From contig JAPKDQ010000003.1 in assembly GCA_028822445.1 (NCBI GenBank), positions 186,001 through 250,000 of the forward strand: 64,000 nt of DNA, written 5' to 3'. Below are positions 18,100-26,812 of the stretch, piece by piece. The notes beneath the pieces are model-generated. The model had not been told where the DNA came from. It did no database searches and was given only the letters and a program-made list of their open reading frames with translations. Position 1 is the stretch's first letter, and every line of letters begins with the position of its first letter. The DNA is from Rhodospirillaceae bacterium (GTDB lineage Bacteria > Pseudomonadota > Alphaproteobacteria > Rhodospirillales > Rhodospirillaceae). The translations under genes were made by a program, and so were the position numbers.

Positions 18100-19215
18100 A
18101 TGCGCAATAATTCAGATCACGCCATGTTCGCAGACGCCACGCACGACGAACAAAGTGCACAGAGCTTTATTAAAACGCTTCGAGTATTCAGCACACGTAA
18201 CTTCCACGGCGGTAATGAAGCGATCTTGAAGGAAAAGGTCCTCTCGAAATATGCTGACGGAGAATGCCCACCCCGACGCGAAATGCGTATTGCTCTAGAA
18301 GACGAGCCACATAATCGCTGGTGGAGCTCATTGATGCGCACGACGCAAGAAATGCTCTACGACACGGTCGGCCCAAGCATTGAGCGGCAACTACCTAATC
18401 TGATCGAACGTGCCAAATCACTGCGCGGAAAGTTAGGGTCATTGACGCTAGACGACAAAGTAGACGTACCTCCCTATTTGTCTTCCGTGGATAATCATTG
18501 CAAACCAGGCAGCTACCACCAGGAAATAATCGACGATGACGTCTTTGCCGGTGCAGAGTTTGACCGCACGTTCCGTCTTTATGCGATGGGCGGCCTCGGA
18601 CCCAACCTGGACGATATGGGATTCACCCTGATAGCTTGGCTACGCAATCACTTCGGAGAGATCGGTCCAAAACGCATTCTCGACATGGGGTGCACAGTTG
18701 GTCATTCCACACTTCCATACTGCGATCTTTACCCCGACTCTGAAATTCACGCTATCGATGTGGCTGCAACCTGCCTCAGGTATGGGCATGCCCGCGCGGT
18801 AGCGATGGAGAAGGAAGTACACTTCTCGCAACAGAATGCCGAATATACAAACTTCGAAGACGGAAGCTTTGACCTAGTCGTTTCGCACGCTGTTTTGCAT
18901 GAAACATCCCACCGCGCGATAAGGGCGATTTTCAAAGAGTGCTACCGCCTTCTCTCACCCGGCGGACTAATGATTCATATGGATGGCATCACGCCAAACA
19001 AGCCCTTTGATAAATATTATTCAGATTGGATGTCCGTAAATAATAACGAGCCTTATCTCGGCACCGTTCAAGACGAAGACTTTGTCAGCATCTGCACTCA
19101 AGCTGGTTTTTCCAAAGAGAACGTATCGCTCGGAGAGGCTGAGCCGCAGTTCATTGGCAAAGCAAGCGACGACAAGCCAGTCAGCGGCTATCTGGTGGTT
19201 AGCGCACAGAAGTGA
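18100..19215 (+). CDS. Class I SAM-dependent methyltransferase with novel N-terminal domain, copy A
   Basis: 371 residues. N-terminal helical domain of about 150 residues with 'RTTQEMLYDTVGPSIERQLPNLIERAK' and 'VPPYLSSVDNHCKPGSYHQEI'. Rossmann methyltransferase domain after about 190: motif I 'RILDMGCTVGHST', 'EIHAIDVAATCLRYGHARA', 'FDLVVSHAVLHE', 'ECYRLLSPGGLMI'. The ATG at 18100 is preferred: RBS AAAAGG at 18085-18090, while the upstream ATG (18025) overlaps a -10 box. The same architecture recurs at 49936-51117. The cysteine/histidine motif '(V/I)PPY...D.HC.PG.Y' is shared by both and is not part of the common methyltransferase fold. Substrate unknown. A GTGA overlap couples it to the next gene, a TRAP receptor. 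Confidence 0.85.
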   Translation: MRNNSDHAMFADATHDEQSAQSFIKTLRVFSTRNFHGGNEAILKEKVLSKYADGECPPRREMRIALEDEPHNRWWSSLMRTTQEMLYDTVGPSIERQLPNLIERAKSLRGKLGSLTLDDKVDVPPYLSSVDNHCKPGSYHQEIIDDDVFAGAEFDRTFRLYAMGGLGPNLDDMGFTLIAWLRNHFGEIGPKRILDMGCTVGHSTLPYCDLYPDSEIHAIDVAATCLRYGHARAVAMEKEVHFSQQNAEYTNFEDGSFDLVVSHAVLHETSHRAIRAIFKECYRLLSPGGLMIHMDGITPNKPFDKYYSDWMSVNNNEPYLGTVQDEDFVSICTQAGFSKENVSLGEAEPQFIGKASDDKPVSGYLVVSAQK

Positions 19216-20255
19216 GTCAGCCGTATAGACTTCTCATAGGCTTTTTTCTCTTAGCCGCAACAGCTTCTAGCGAAGACCTCTCTGCGGAAACTATCAATAT
19301 GGTTTCGCTCGTCCCTGGTGAAGGACAACTCAGAGATAAGTTTGTCGCAACGGAAAAACGCCTAGAATCCGGCTGGGTCGGGACTGCCGACGTCGTTCTT
19401 CTGATAGACGGGCAAGTTGGCAGCGAAGAAAGCATGAGTGCAACTGTTCGTCGCGGCAGAAATCAAGTCTCCCTGCTCAGCACGCCAGGAACCTCAGCTG
19501 CCGTTCCAGAGATGAGCCTCCTAATGGCGCCCTATCTATTCGATTCTTTCGAAGAGGCAGATTTTGTTCTCGATAACTTTATTCTAGAAAAAGTGAAGGC
19601 GCTGTTCTCAGATCGAGGCCTTCATTTTATTCAATGGATCGATTCCGGCTGGTTTAACGTTTTTTCACAGACGCCCGTTCGCGTTCCCGAAGACATCATC
19701 GGGATGCGCATGCGAGCTGCCGGTGGTGCGGCTGCGCGTATATTTTTACAAGAAGCGGGAGCCGATGTCGCCCAGTTACCTTTTGCGGATTTGGTCCCAG
19801 GGCTACAAACTGGCCTGCTTTCCGGTGGCGCGACCAATACATCAATGTATCGCGCGGTCGCACTGTATGACCTGGCGCCATACATCACGTTGACCCGCCA
19901 TGGTCTCAATCCGGGAGCGGTCTTTGCAAACAAAAAATGGTTTGATGGATTAGAAAAACACAATCAAGGCTTGATCATGGGCGGCATTGCCGCGACCGAA
20001 ATCGTGAGGTCCGACGTCAGAGGAGAGGGCGTTGAGGCTCTAACGTTCTCGAAATCAAAAGGCGCTACGATCATCACCCTGTCCGCAACTGAAAGAGCCG
20101 CCTGGAAGAAAGCGGCTTCAGCCACACACCTTAAATTGATTGATGAAATCGGCGGTGAAACGGCAGCGCTATACGATCTCATTCAATCTGGTAGGTCTGC
20201 CTTTGCAGCTGGTGTGTCCGGCACCGGCGCGCCAGGTACAGACGCCTCGCGATAG
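19212..20255 (+). CDS. TRAP transporter solute receptor DctP, orphan copy 2
   Basis: 347 residues, GTG start overlapping the methyltransferase stop (GTGA), which implies translational coupling. Signal peptide 'LLIGFFLLAATASSEDLSA'. Receptor motifs: 'DGQVGSEESMSATVRRGRNQVSLL', 'APYLFDSFEEADFVLDNFI', 'GMRMRAAGGAAARIFLQEAGAD' (ligand Arg region), 'LVPGLQTGLLSGGATNTSMY', and C-terminal 'ALYDLIQSGRSAFA'. It ends with a Gly/Pro/Ala-rich tail encoded in DNA that also encodes, antisense, the end of the convergent EamA gene (73 bp overlap). The tight coupling suggests the bound solute or its product is related to the methyltransferase substrate. Confidence 0.88.
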   Translation: MSQPYRLLIGFFLLAATASSEDLSAETINMVSLVPGEGQLRDKFVATEKRLESGWVGTADVVLLIDGQVGSEESMSATVRRGRNQVSLLSTPGTSAAVPEMSLLMAPYLFDSFEEADFVLDNFILEKVKALFSDRGLHFIQWIDSGWFNVFSQTPVRVPEDIIGMRMRAAGGAAARIFLQEAGADVAQLPFADLVPGLQTGLLSGGATNTSMYRAVALYDLAPYITLTRHGLNPGAVFANKKWFDGLEKHNQGLIMGGIAATEIVRSDVRGEGVEALTFSKSKGATIITLSATERAAWKKAASATHLKLIDEIGGETAALYDLIQSGRSAFAAGVSGTGAPGTDASR

Positions 20256-21103
20256 ACAACAAACACACCGGCACCAGCAATCATCATCATGCCGGCCACA
20301 GTCCACTGGTCAGGAAGTTCGTCAAAGAACCAATAACCAAATAAGACGGCCCAAATCAGCCCTGTGTATTCCAATGGTGCCAGAACGGGCGGCGATGCGT
20401 AACGAAATGCTAAAGTCAAACACAGGTGGCCAATCCCAGCACAAAGACCGATAAAAATCATAGCGCTCCATGCCACCGCGGTTGGTTGCACCCAGCCGAT
20501 TGGAGAAAACAATCCGGATATGACGAAAATCCCGATTAGCGGGTAATACGTCATCGAGGCGAGACTTTCTTTCTCACGATTAGCCCTATTGGAGAGGATG
20601 AGCAGGGCGTAGCCAAACGCAACGGCAACGGCGATCAAAGCAATAGGCTGAAACACGCCGGCACCCGGGCGAACAATTGTCAACATGCCGGCAAAGCCAA
20701 CGCCCACAGCAACCCAACGCCTCAACCCAACCTTTTCACCAAGCAAGTGAGCCGATAACGCCGTGATCATCAGAGGTGACACCATGACGATCGCGCCAAT
20801 ATCAGCAAGCTTCATGCGGCCTAAAGCGAAGAACCACGTATAACTAATGGTCAGCATCAACGATGTTCGCCACACGTGAACGAGAGGCCGTCTGGTATGG
20901 AGGGCACGGAGACCGCCGCCCCTCCAGATTAACGGCGCCAGCACGAGCATTGCGGCAATGCTGCGAATGAAATTGACCTGCTGAAGACTGTAGTCGGCGA
21001 CCGCCCATTTCACGGCGGCGTCCATCGCCGTCATGGTGAACATAGCGCTGATCATGAGACCGATCCCGAAGGAGCGGTTTTCTGTTGTCGAGACCCCGGT
21101 CAT
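20183..21103 (-). CDS. EamA/DMT-family transporter
   Basis: About 306 residues with ten hydrophobic helices in two EamA repeats ('GLMISAMFTMTAMDAAVKWAV', 'MVSPLMITALSAHLLGEKVGLRRWVAVGVGFAGM', then 'TLAFRYASPPVLAPLEYTGLIWAVLFGYWFFDELPDQWTVAGMMMI'). The E-K/E-L-P positions before the last helices are typical of drug/metabolite exporters such as RhtA or YdcZ types. Probably exports a small metabolite. The frame opens with TTG at 21121; the ATG at 21103 after GGGGGCG is preferred. Its 3' end overlaps the convergent DctP gene. Confidence 0.9.
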   Translation of the reverse strand: MTGVSTTENRSFGIGLMISAMFTMTAMDAAVKWAVADYSLQQVNFIRSIAAMLVLAPLIWRGGGLRALHTRRPLVHVWRTSLMLTISYTWFFALGRMKLADIGAIVMVSPLMITALSAHLLGEKVGLRRWVAVGVGFAGMLTIVRPGAGVFQPIALIAVAVAFGYALLILSNRANREKESLASMTYYPLIGIFVISGLFSPIGWVQPTAVAWSAMIFIGLCAGIGHLCLTLAFRYASPPVLAPLEYTGLIWAVLFGYWFFDELPDQWTVAGMMMIAGAGVFVVYREASVPGAPVPDTPAAKADLPD

Positions 21104-21235
21104 CAACACGCCCCCAAACAAGATTGCCTTTCTGTCCTATACGCCACGCCTAAAGGATCATCAGTCGCCCCACGGAAGCTGGGTTTACGACCCGCATCAA
21201 GGACCCAATGGAGCCCTGAGATTTGTTCCATGTGG

Positions 21236-21787
21236 TTATTTAGCCAGCTTGCTGATGGCTTTGAACTCTGGCGTTCCGGAAACATTCAGCCACTCAAAAA
21301 GCACCATCTCTGCATTCACGGGCGTAACCCGATTAGCCAGTAAACGGTCCCTCGCTAGGTCAACGCTAGACTGCAGGCGAGACGTGGTCGCGTCCATAGC
21401 CACGTAGACATCGAACCCAGCTTTCTTGAACCCCAGAGCAGATTGCAAGACGCAGACGTGCGCCTCTATACCAGCGACCACCATTTGACGACGTCCCGCA
21501 TTCGCCAAATTTGATGCGTCCGCAAGAATATCTGGATCTTCTGAGCAGGAGAAATGTATTTTCTCTCGAACGACGGCCTCACCCTTAAGCGCATCCAATT
21601 GGGGCACGGTGGGGCCAAGGCCCTTACGGTACTGTTCTGAGATGATAACAGGGACACCCAATTCCGTCGCGCCCTGCATCAGCAGGGCACATTTATCGAT
21701 CATACGATCGCCTTCATACATGACGGGCACGAGACGCTCTTGCACATCGACGATGACAAGCTGTGACCGATCGCGATCGAGAATCAC
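21236..21787 (-). CDS. Isochorismatase-like cysteine hydrolase (YcaC-type)
   Basis: 183 residues. The catalytic triad of the cysteine-hydrolase family is in place: Asp in 'LVIVDVQERLVP' (about 13), Lys in 'VVREKIHFSC' (about 75), Cys in 'VVAGIEAHVCVLQSALG' (about 112), with the cis-peptide VAGIEAHVC. It hydrolyses an amide or ether-type bond of a small molecule; YcaC-like members have unknown substrates. GTG start with a very good RBS (GGAGGTAGGCGCT). Only 5 bp separate it from the upstream GST gene, so the two are an operon. Confidence 0.9.
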   Translation of the reverse strand: MILDRDRSQLVIVDVQERLVPVMYEGDRMIDKCALLMQGATELGVPVIISEQYRKGLGPTVPQLDALKGEAVVREKIHFSCSEDPDILADASNLANAGRRQMVVAGIEAHVCVLQSALGFKKAGFDVYVAMDATTSRLQSSVDLARDRLLANRVTPVNAEMVLFEWLNVSGTPEFKAISKLAK

Positions 21788-21792
21788 AGCGC

Positions 21793-22485
21793 CTACCTCC
21801 GGTCTTCGTTTTGTTTATTGAACAAGTTATCGAAAGCCTCGTCATCTGGATCACCGAGTTTCATAACGTCTTCCAGAACCGCGCAACCGGCCACAACGCC
21901 TGCCCGCAAACCAACGTCTTCGCTCCACCGTTTGACGTTGGGGTATTCATCCATATCAATTTCGTGGAAGTGATTAATCTTAACCCAAGGGTAGGTCGCC
22001 ATATCGGCAATAGAATAACCGCCAGCAAGGTATTCAACTTCACCAAGGCGCTTGTCCATCACTCGGTACAGGCGTTTGGTTTCACCCTGATAACGATCAA
22101 TGCCATATTGGATACGCTCGGGGGCATACTGCAGGAAGTGCCCGCATTGGCCGAACATGGGGCCCACATTAGCCATTTGAAAGAACAGCCACTGTATCGC
22201 ATCAAACCGACCCGCCGGGTCAGCAGGAATAAACTTTTTTGTCTTATCAGCTAGATAAAGCAGAATCGCGCCCGACTCAAACACGGTATACGGCTGGCCG
22301 CCCGGACCGTCGCGATCAACAATAGCGGGGATTTTGTTGTTGGGATTTATTTTGAGAAAAGCCTCATCAAATTGATCCCCCTTTAGCATGTTTATGCCAT
22401 GGACCTCATACTCTAGCCCGCACTCTTCCAACATGATGGGAACCTTGTGGCCATTAGGTGTCGGCCAGTAGTACAGATCAATCAT
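21793..22485 (-). CDS. Glutathione S-transferase (YfcG/Ure2-like)
   Basis: 230 residues. The N-terminal thioredoxin-like domain begins 'MIDLYYWPTPNGHKVPIMLEECGL', with the nu-class pattern T-P-N-G-H-K. 'NPNNKIPAIVD' supplies the cis-Pro; 'VFESGAILLYLADK' binds the gamma-Glu of glutathione. The C-terminal helical domain contains 'WLFFQMANVGPMFGQCGHF', shared with YfcG, and 'YSIADMATYPWV'. YfcG-type enzymes show disulfide-bond reductase activity with glutathione. The frame extends to 22524, but the ATG at 22485 follows GAAGGGATTGCA. First gene of a pair with the isochorismatase-like hydrolase. Confidence 0.93.
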   Translation of the reverse strand: MIDLYYWPTPNGHKVPIMLEECGLEYEVHGINMLKGDQFDEAFLKINPNNKIPAIVDRDGPGGQPYTVFESGAILLYLADKTKKFIPADPAGRFDAIQWLFFQMANVGPMFGQCGHFLQYAPERIQYGIDRYQGETKRLYRVMDKRLGEVEYLAGGYSIADMATYPWVKINHFHEIDMDEYPNVKRWSEDVGLRAGVVAGCAVLEDVMKLGDPDDEAFDNLFNKQNEDRR

Positions 22486-22591
22486 TGCAATCCCTTCCGC
22501 ATTTAGTTGTCCGCATTCTAGCAACTGATGCAGGACTGTCAGCCTTAAAGCAGGCTATTGGATAACATTCTCTTGAGCGCTATTATCAAGT

Positions 22592-22816
22592 ATGAATCAG
22601 ACAAGCGGCACACCCATGAACCGCAAACGCGTCATCGTATGGATGACCGTAGCCGTGGGGATCATTTTACTCACAATGACCACCGTTCTTCTCGGTGCTC
22701 TTCCTCCTTGGCCAGTTTGGTTATTCTTTGGGATATCTCACGGCTTTTTCTGTGCCGTCGTCTGGCGCACCAAGCCACACCCCGACCCCTACGCAAAAAC
22801 AATGAAAGGTTCATAG
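22592..22816 (+). CDS. Small two-helix membrane protein
   Basis: 74 residues. Two hydrophobic segments, 'VIVWMTVAVGIILLTMTTVLL' (about 14-34) and 'PPWPVWLFFGISHGFFCAVVW' (about 38-58), with basic N-terminus and 'RTKPHPDPYAKTMKGS' tail. No family recognised and no strong RBS; ATG at 22616 is an alternative start. It is divergent from the GST gene. It could be a genuine small membrane protein, based on the coherent hydrophobic pattern. Confidence 0.5.
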   Translation: MNQTSGTPMNRKRVIVWMTVAVGIILLTMTTVLLGALPPWPVWLFFGISHGFFCAVVWRTKPHPDPYAKTMKGS

Positions 22817-22988
22817 ACTCCGGGCGATACTTAACGCTCTTCGCCTGTAATCAGCCCGCATTAAAACCCCAGGGAAGCGAGTAAAAATAAGGGTCATATG
22901 TCTATATGCGGTGATTAAAGAGTGGCACACTTTAGCCGCCTTGAGTGCTAATGTTAAAAGGCTTGATCCACCACACAAGGAGATAAAG

Positions 22989-23990
22989 ATGGGCCGATTT
23001 ATCGTGTTTCTTGGGTTCCTGGCCTTCGTCGGCCCAGCCGCCGCCGATGATATTGCACGCGGCAAAGTGACAGCTTTATCTCAGGTCGATTCTCCCTGGG
23101 ACCATCAATGGGATTATTTCAAAGCAAAGATAAACGAAGCTCCATCCGTAGAACTGGAATACTTCATCCGCGGCGAAGTCGGCACCGAGGAACAAATGCT
23201 GACAGCCTTGCGGCGCAACCGAGTTCAAATTGGTGGAATTACAATGTGGGGCTTAGCCGGAATTATTCCGGAATCCGCAGTCCCAATGATCCCCTTCCTG
23301 TTTGAATCGACTGAAGAAGTGGACTTCGTATTCGATAACTATTTGCAAAACCTGTTTGAAGGCTTTCTCGCAGACCGCGGCCTAGTATTTCTGGAGTGGT
23401 CTGAAGTGGGTTGGAGCAACTTGTATGCGACCAAACCTATCTTAACGCCAGTAGATGCCGACGGAATGAAGATTCGAGGGTCCCCTAACTTTGCTGCGCA
23501 GGCCTTTCTCCAATCTGTCGGTGCAGATTCCATCCCGCTTGGCACGGCAGACATTGCGCCAGCGCTGCAAACGGGCCTGGTCGACGGCGGTCTCGCAAGC
23601 ATGGTTTTCTTTTATTATGCGCTTTCTGATTTCGCGACGGACGTAACAGAAACACAGCAGTCCTACGATCAAGGCATACAGATGGCGAACAAGCAGTGGT
23701 GGGACAGCCTAAGCGCTGAACAGAAGGAAGAGATTAGAAGTGCCTTTTATCCCATCGGCCCAGCACGAGACGATATTCGTGAGTTGATCAAGAGCTTGAG
23801 GACGGACCTCATATCACGCGGCATAAACGTCCACTCTCTAACACCTGAACAGCGCAGCCAATGGGTCACAGCGACGGCCCCCTCTCACCGAGCAATATTG
23901 AATGAAATAGGGGGCGACGCAGAAAAGGTCTACGCCACAATCCTTGAAGGCAAGCAGGCATTCGCCGCCCGCCCATCTGCAGTAGAATAA
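22989..23990 (+). CDS. TRAP transporter solute receptor DctP of the complete TRAP operon
   Basis: 333 residues. The frame is open from 22911, but ATG 22989 has a strong RBS (AAGGAGATAAAG) and starts a clean signal peptide 'MGRFIVFLGFLAFVGPAAA'. Motifs: 'LEYFIRGEVGTEEQMLTALRRNRVQIGG', 'IPFLFESTEEVDFVFDNYL', 'GMKIRGSPNFAAQAFLQSVGAD', 'IAPALQTGLVDGGLASMVFFY', 'VYATILEGKQAFAARP'. It is followed after about 110 bp by DctQ and DctM genes, the only permease genes in the window, so it is the presumed native receptor. The ligand is probably an organic acid. It is most like the receptor at 39833-40843 (both have SPWDHQW/SVWDEHW and YFI[RY]GE). Confidence 0.92.
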   Translation: MGRFIVFLGFLAFVGPAAADDIARGKVTALSQVDSPWDHQWDYFKAKINEAPSVELEYFIRGEVGTEEQMLTALRRNRVQIGGITMWGLAGIIPESAVPMIPFLFESTEEVDFVFDNYLQNLFEGFLADRGLVFLEWSEVGWSNLYATKPILTPVDADGMKIRGSPNFAAQAFLQSVGADSIPLGTADIAPALQTGLVDGGLASMVFFYYALSDFATDVTETQQSYDQGIQMANKQWWDSLSAEQKEEIRSAFYPIGPARDDIRELIKSLRTDLISRGINVHSLTPEQRSQWVTATAPSHRAILNEIGGDAEKVYATILEGKQAFAARPSAVE

Positions 23991-24101
23991 CGCCATACCG
24001 TTCAAAAAGCTCGCGGGAGCGTCGTCAATCGGTTGCAACACTGACCGCAGTGGATAAGATGCAGGCCAAGTCGTAACACTGTCATCGTTTGGGGACTTAC
24101 C

Positions 24102-24677
24102 TTGCGCACTGCAAAGACCTTCTTGAACTACCTCCGCATCTTTGAGCAAAGCCTCTGCTTTATCGCCTTTATGGTGATGGCTGGTGCGTTGATGGGCGAT
24201 GTGTTGCGGCGCGAGTTCACAGGCTCAGGCTGGTTTGGTGCCCCACAGGTCGGCGTCGTTGGTATGGTAGTGGTCGCTTATATGGGGGTTTCACTTGCCT
24301 CAGCAAACGGGTCACATTTCCGACCAAAGTTTGCCGATATTATCCTGCGCCGCTGGGACCGGCTTGCCAACCAAATCGGTGAATTTGGTTTTGCAATCTT
24401 CTGCTACTTTATGTCCTACATCGCATTCGGCGTATCCGTCGAAAGCTTCGAACTCGATGACGTGTCAGCCGTCTTGCGTTGGCCGATCTGGCCGGTTCAA
24501 GGCGTCATTGTCATGGGCTTCGGGCTGGTCGCCGTGCGCCACACTTTGTATGGCATCTTTGTTGACCTCCGCCCGCTTCCACTAGAATCGGTTGAAGGCG
24601 TTGAGATCGCGACAGACAAAGAAGCAAAGGACATCACCGACGGTGAGCAGGACTATCAGCAGGAAACCAACCGATGA
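24102..24677 (+). CDS. TRAP transporter small permease DctQ
   Basis: 191 residues with four transmembrane helices: 'SLCFIAFMVMAGALMGDVLRREF' with the DctQ-typical D-V-x-R-R-x-F after TM1, 'VGVVGMVVVAYMGVSLASANGSHFRPKF' (the A..GSH.R pattern of the family), 'FGFAIFCYFMSYIAFGV' and 'VQGVIVMGFGLVAVRHTLYGI'. TTG start. The acidic tail ('ATDKEAKDITDGEQD') is longer than usual. Its stop overlaps the DctM start (ATGA). It forms the membrane complex with DctM. Confidence 0.9.
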   Translation: MRTAKTFLNYLRIFEQSLCFIAFMVMAGALMGDVLRREFTGSGWFGAPQVGVVGMVVVAYMGVSLASANGSHFRPKFADIILRRWDRLANQIGEFGFAIFCYFMSYIAFGVSVESFELDDVSAVLRWPIWPVQGVIVMGFGLVAVRHTLYGIFVDLRPLPLESVEGVEIATDKEAKDITDGEQDYQQETNR

Positions 24678-25987
24678 GCGGTCTTCTGCTCGCAGTCATT
24701 CTCATCGCTCTCTTGATTCTGCGGATGAACATTATTGTCATCCTCGGCGTCGCTACGTACTGGGCTTACTATTTCTGGGGCGGCGGGGAGTTGATGAATG
24801 TCGTCTACGACATGTGGGACGCATCGAACCGAGAGGTTCTTCTCTCCATCCCACTCTATATTCTTGCTGGCTCGATTATGTCTCAGGGCTCGATCGCTGA
24901 GCGCCTAATTCTGCTCATGCGATCTTTGACCAAACCTATTCCAGGTGGCCTAGCCATCGCAGGTTTGCTTTCCTGCGGAGTGTTCGCGGCAATTTCTGGA
25001 TCATCCGCCGTCACGTTGTTGGCGGTTGGCTCAATTATGTACCCAGCCCTTATCCAAGAAGGCTACTCGCGCCCCTTCTCGATCGGCATGCTCTGCGCCG
25101 GCGGAACGCTTGGAATTATCATCCCACCATCGATTCCGCTAATTCTATACGGCGTGATGACGCAGACATCGATTGCCGATCTGTTCCTCGCAGGAACCGG
25201 CCCGGCGGCCCTACTGCTGATCGTACTGAGCCTTTACGCCATGACGGTCAATTGGTCCAAGAGGGGCGCAATTTGGGACGGCGATGAAATCTGGAGCACC
25301 CTCAAGGGGGCCAGCTTTGCTCTCATGACACCCGTCGTCATTCTGGGTGGCATTTATTCTGGTTACTTTACGCCCACTGAATCCGCTTCCGTTGCCGTGC
25401 TGACGGCTCTAACCGTTGAAATTCTGGCTCACAAACGTGGCTTAATGCATTTGATAACGGGCCGCTTCTCAGAGTTATGGGTCACACTTAAAGAGGCTGG
25501 CCAGCTGGTTTGGCGCGTTGTCGGTGACACATCGACGCTGATGGGCAGCCTATTCCCGATCCTTGCCATCGCATTGTCGCTTAATGTGTTCATGACCTAC
25601 GAACAGGTGCCAGGAAAAATTGTCGAGGCGATGACTCTCTTCATCGATTCAAAACTCTTGTTCCTGCTCATGACCAACTTGCTCCTGTTAGCTGTTGGCC
25701 TATTCCTAGATATCGGCGCTGCAATCCTAATTCTCAGTCCGTTACTGCCGCCGATGGCGGCCGACTACGGCATGGATACAATTCACTTTGGCATCATGAT
25801 GATTGTGAACCTAGAAATCGGCTACCTGACACCGCCCATGGGCCTCAACATCATCATTGCCATGGGGGCATTCCGTGAAGATTTCCTGACAATTGTCAAA
25901 GGAGTCATCCCGTTCATTCTGCTGATGCTATTGTGCTTGATCGTCGTCATGTTCGTGCCCTGGCTATCACTGTTCCTCATTAGTTAG
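24674..25987 (+). CDS. TRAP transporter large permease DctM
   Basis: 437 residues, about 12-13 hydrophobic segments, full family length. Hallmarks: 'SIPLYILAGSIMSQGSIAERLI', 'SCGVFAAISGSSAVTLLAVGSIMYPALIQEGYSR', 'CAGGTLGIIIPPSIPLILYGVMTQTSIADLFLAG' (the GTLGIIIPPS motif), 'ATPTESASVAV'-type 'FTPTESASVAVLTA', and 'IGYLTPPMGLNI'. The Na+-driven transport subunit of the TRAP system. The start overlaps the DctQ stop. Being the only DctM here, it could serve more than one of the six receptors, although cross-use is inference. Confidence 0.95.
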   Translation: MSGLLLAVILIALLILRMNIIVILGVATYWAYYFWGGGELMNVVYDMWDASNREVLLSIPLYILAGSIMSQGSIAERLILLMRSLTKPIPGGLAIAGLLSCGVFAAISGSSAVTLLAVGSIMYPALIQEGYSRPFSIGMLCAGGTLGIIIPPSIPLILYGVMTQTSIADLFLAGTGPAALLLIVLSLYAMTVNWSKRGAIWDGDEIWSTLKGASFALMTPVVILGGIYSGYFTPTESASVAVLTALTVEILAHKRGLMHLITGRFSELWVTLKEAGQLVWRVVGDTSTLMGSLFPILAIALSLNVFMTYEQVPGKIVEAMTLFIDSKLLFLLMTNLLLLAVGLFLDIGAAILILSPLLPPMAADYGMDTIHFGIMMIVNLEIGYLTPPMGLNIIIAMGAFREDFLTIVKGVIPFILLMLLCLIVVMFVPWLSLFLIS

Positions 25988-25996
25988 TCCGCCCAC

Positions 25997-26755
25997 GTGG
26001 AAAAATCAGACATTCAGTCCAAGGTGGATGCCTTTAATTACTGGTACCATCGCATAGAACTTCCCCACGGCGTCACAACGCCGGGCTGGGCTCCACTCTC
26101 AACTGAAAGCTATGGCATCCCAGAAAACCTAGAGGGCAAACGGGTCCTAGACGTTGGCTCCTGGGACGGATACTGGGCTTTTGAGGCTTTAAAAAGAGGC
26201 GCTAAAGAAGTTGTCGCTATTGATGACTTTTCCGATCACCTCGGCAAGGACGGATTAAAGCGAACAGCATGGGATACCTTTGACATCTGTCGCGACGCCT
26301 TGGGGTACTCAGACGCAGTCTGTAAACGATTAGAAATGACGGTATACGACATCTCACCGGAAGAATTAGGGTCGTTTGACGTCGTCTTTTTCTTCGGAAC
26401 GCTCTATCACCTGAGATACCCCCTGCTCGCATTGGACAAGCTATCTGCCATTTGTCTCGGAACGATTTTTGTCGAGAGCGCCATCTTGGATGACTTCAGT
26501 CCTTATAAGGGCGGCCTCAATTTTGGTTATCCTGGAAAACAAATGGTGATGGAATTTTACCCAGGTGACAATTACGGCCACAACACCACAAACTGGTGGG
26601 CCCCAACACTAAACTGTCTTGGCAATATGGTCGCGGCCGCTGGCTTCAAGAACATCATCGCCTGGAAACTGGCGGATAAACCAGTCGATGTCGGAGCATG
26701 CCGCGGCTTCGTCAGCGGATCAAAGCTCGATCCCGCACCCTTAGCGCAGCGATGA
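25997..26755 (+). CDS. CmoB-like (DUF1698-type) SAM methyltransferase
   Basis: 252 residues, GTG start 9 bp after the DctM stop. 'FNYWYHRIELPHGVTTPGW' then motif I 'RVLDVGSWDGYWAFEALKRGAKEVVAIDDF', 'FDVVFFFGTLYHLRYPLLALDKL' and 'GKQMVMEFYPGDNYGHNTTNWWAPTLNCL' match the CmoB/Methyltransf_9 family, whose founder carboxymethylates tRNA wobble uridine. This protein is shorter than CmoB (about 320 residues), lacks its N-terminal extension and sits at the end of a transport operon, so a small-molecule substrate is more likely than tRNA. Confidence 0.8.
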   Translation: MEKSDIQSKVDAFNYWYHRIELPHGVTTPGWAPLSTESYGIPENLEGKRVLDVGSWDGYWAFEALKRGAKEVVAIDDFSDHLGKDGLKRTAWDTFDICRDALGYSDAVCKRLEMTVYDISPEELGSFDVVFFFGTLYHLRYPLLALDKLSAICLGTIFVESAILDDFSPYKGGLNFGYPGKQMVMEFYPGDNYGHNTTNWWAPTLNCLGNMVAAAGFKNIIAWKLADKPVDVGACRGFVSGSKLDPAPLAQR

Positions 26756-26812
26756 TCTTCGCGCCCGGTTATCTTTGTTTCTGAACGCCTAGAAAAAGAT
26801 TCGATTTCATAA

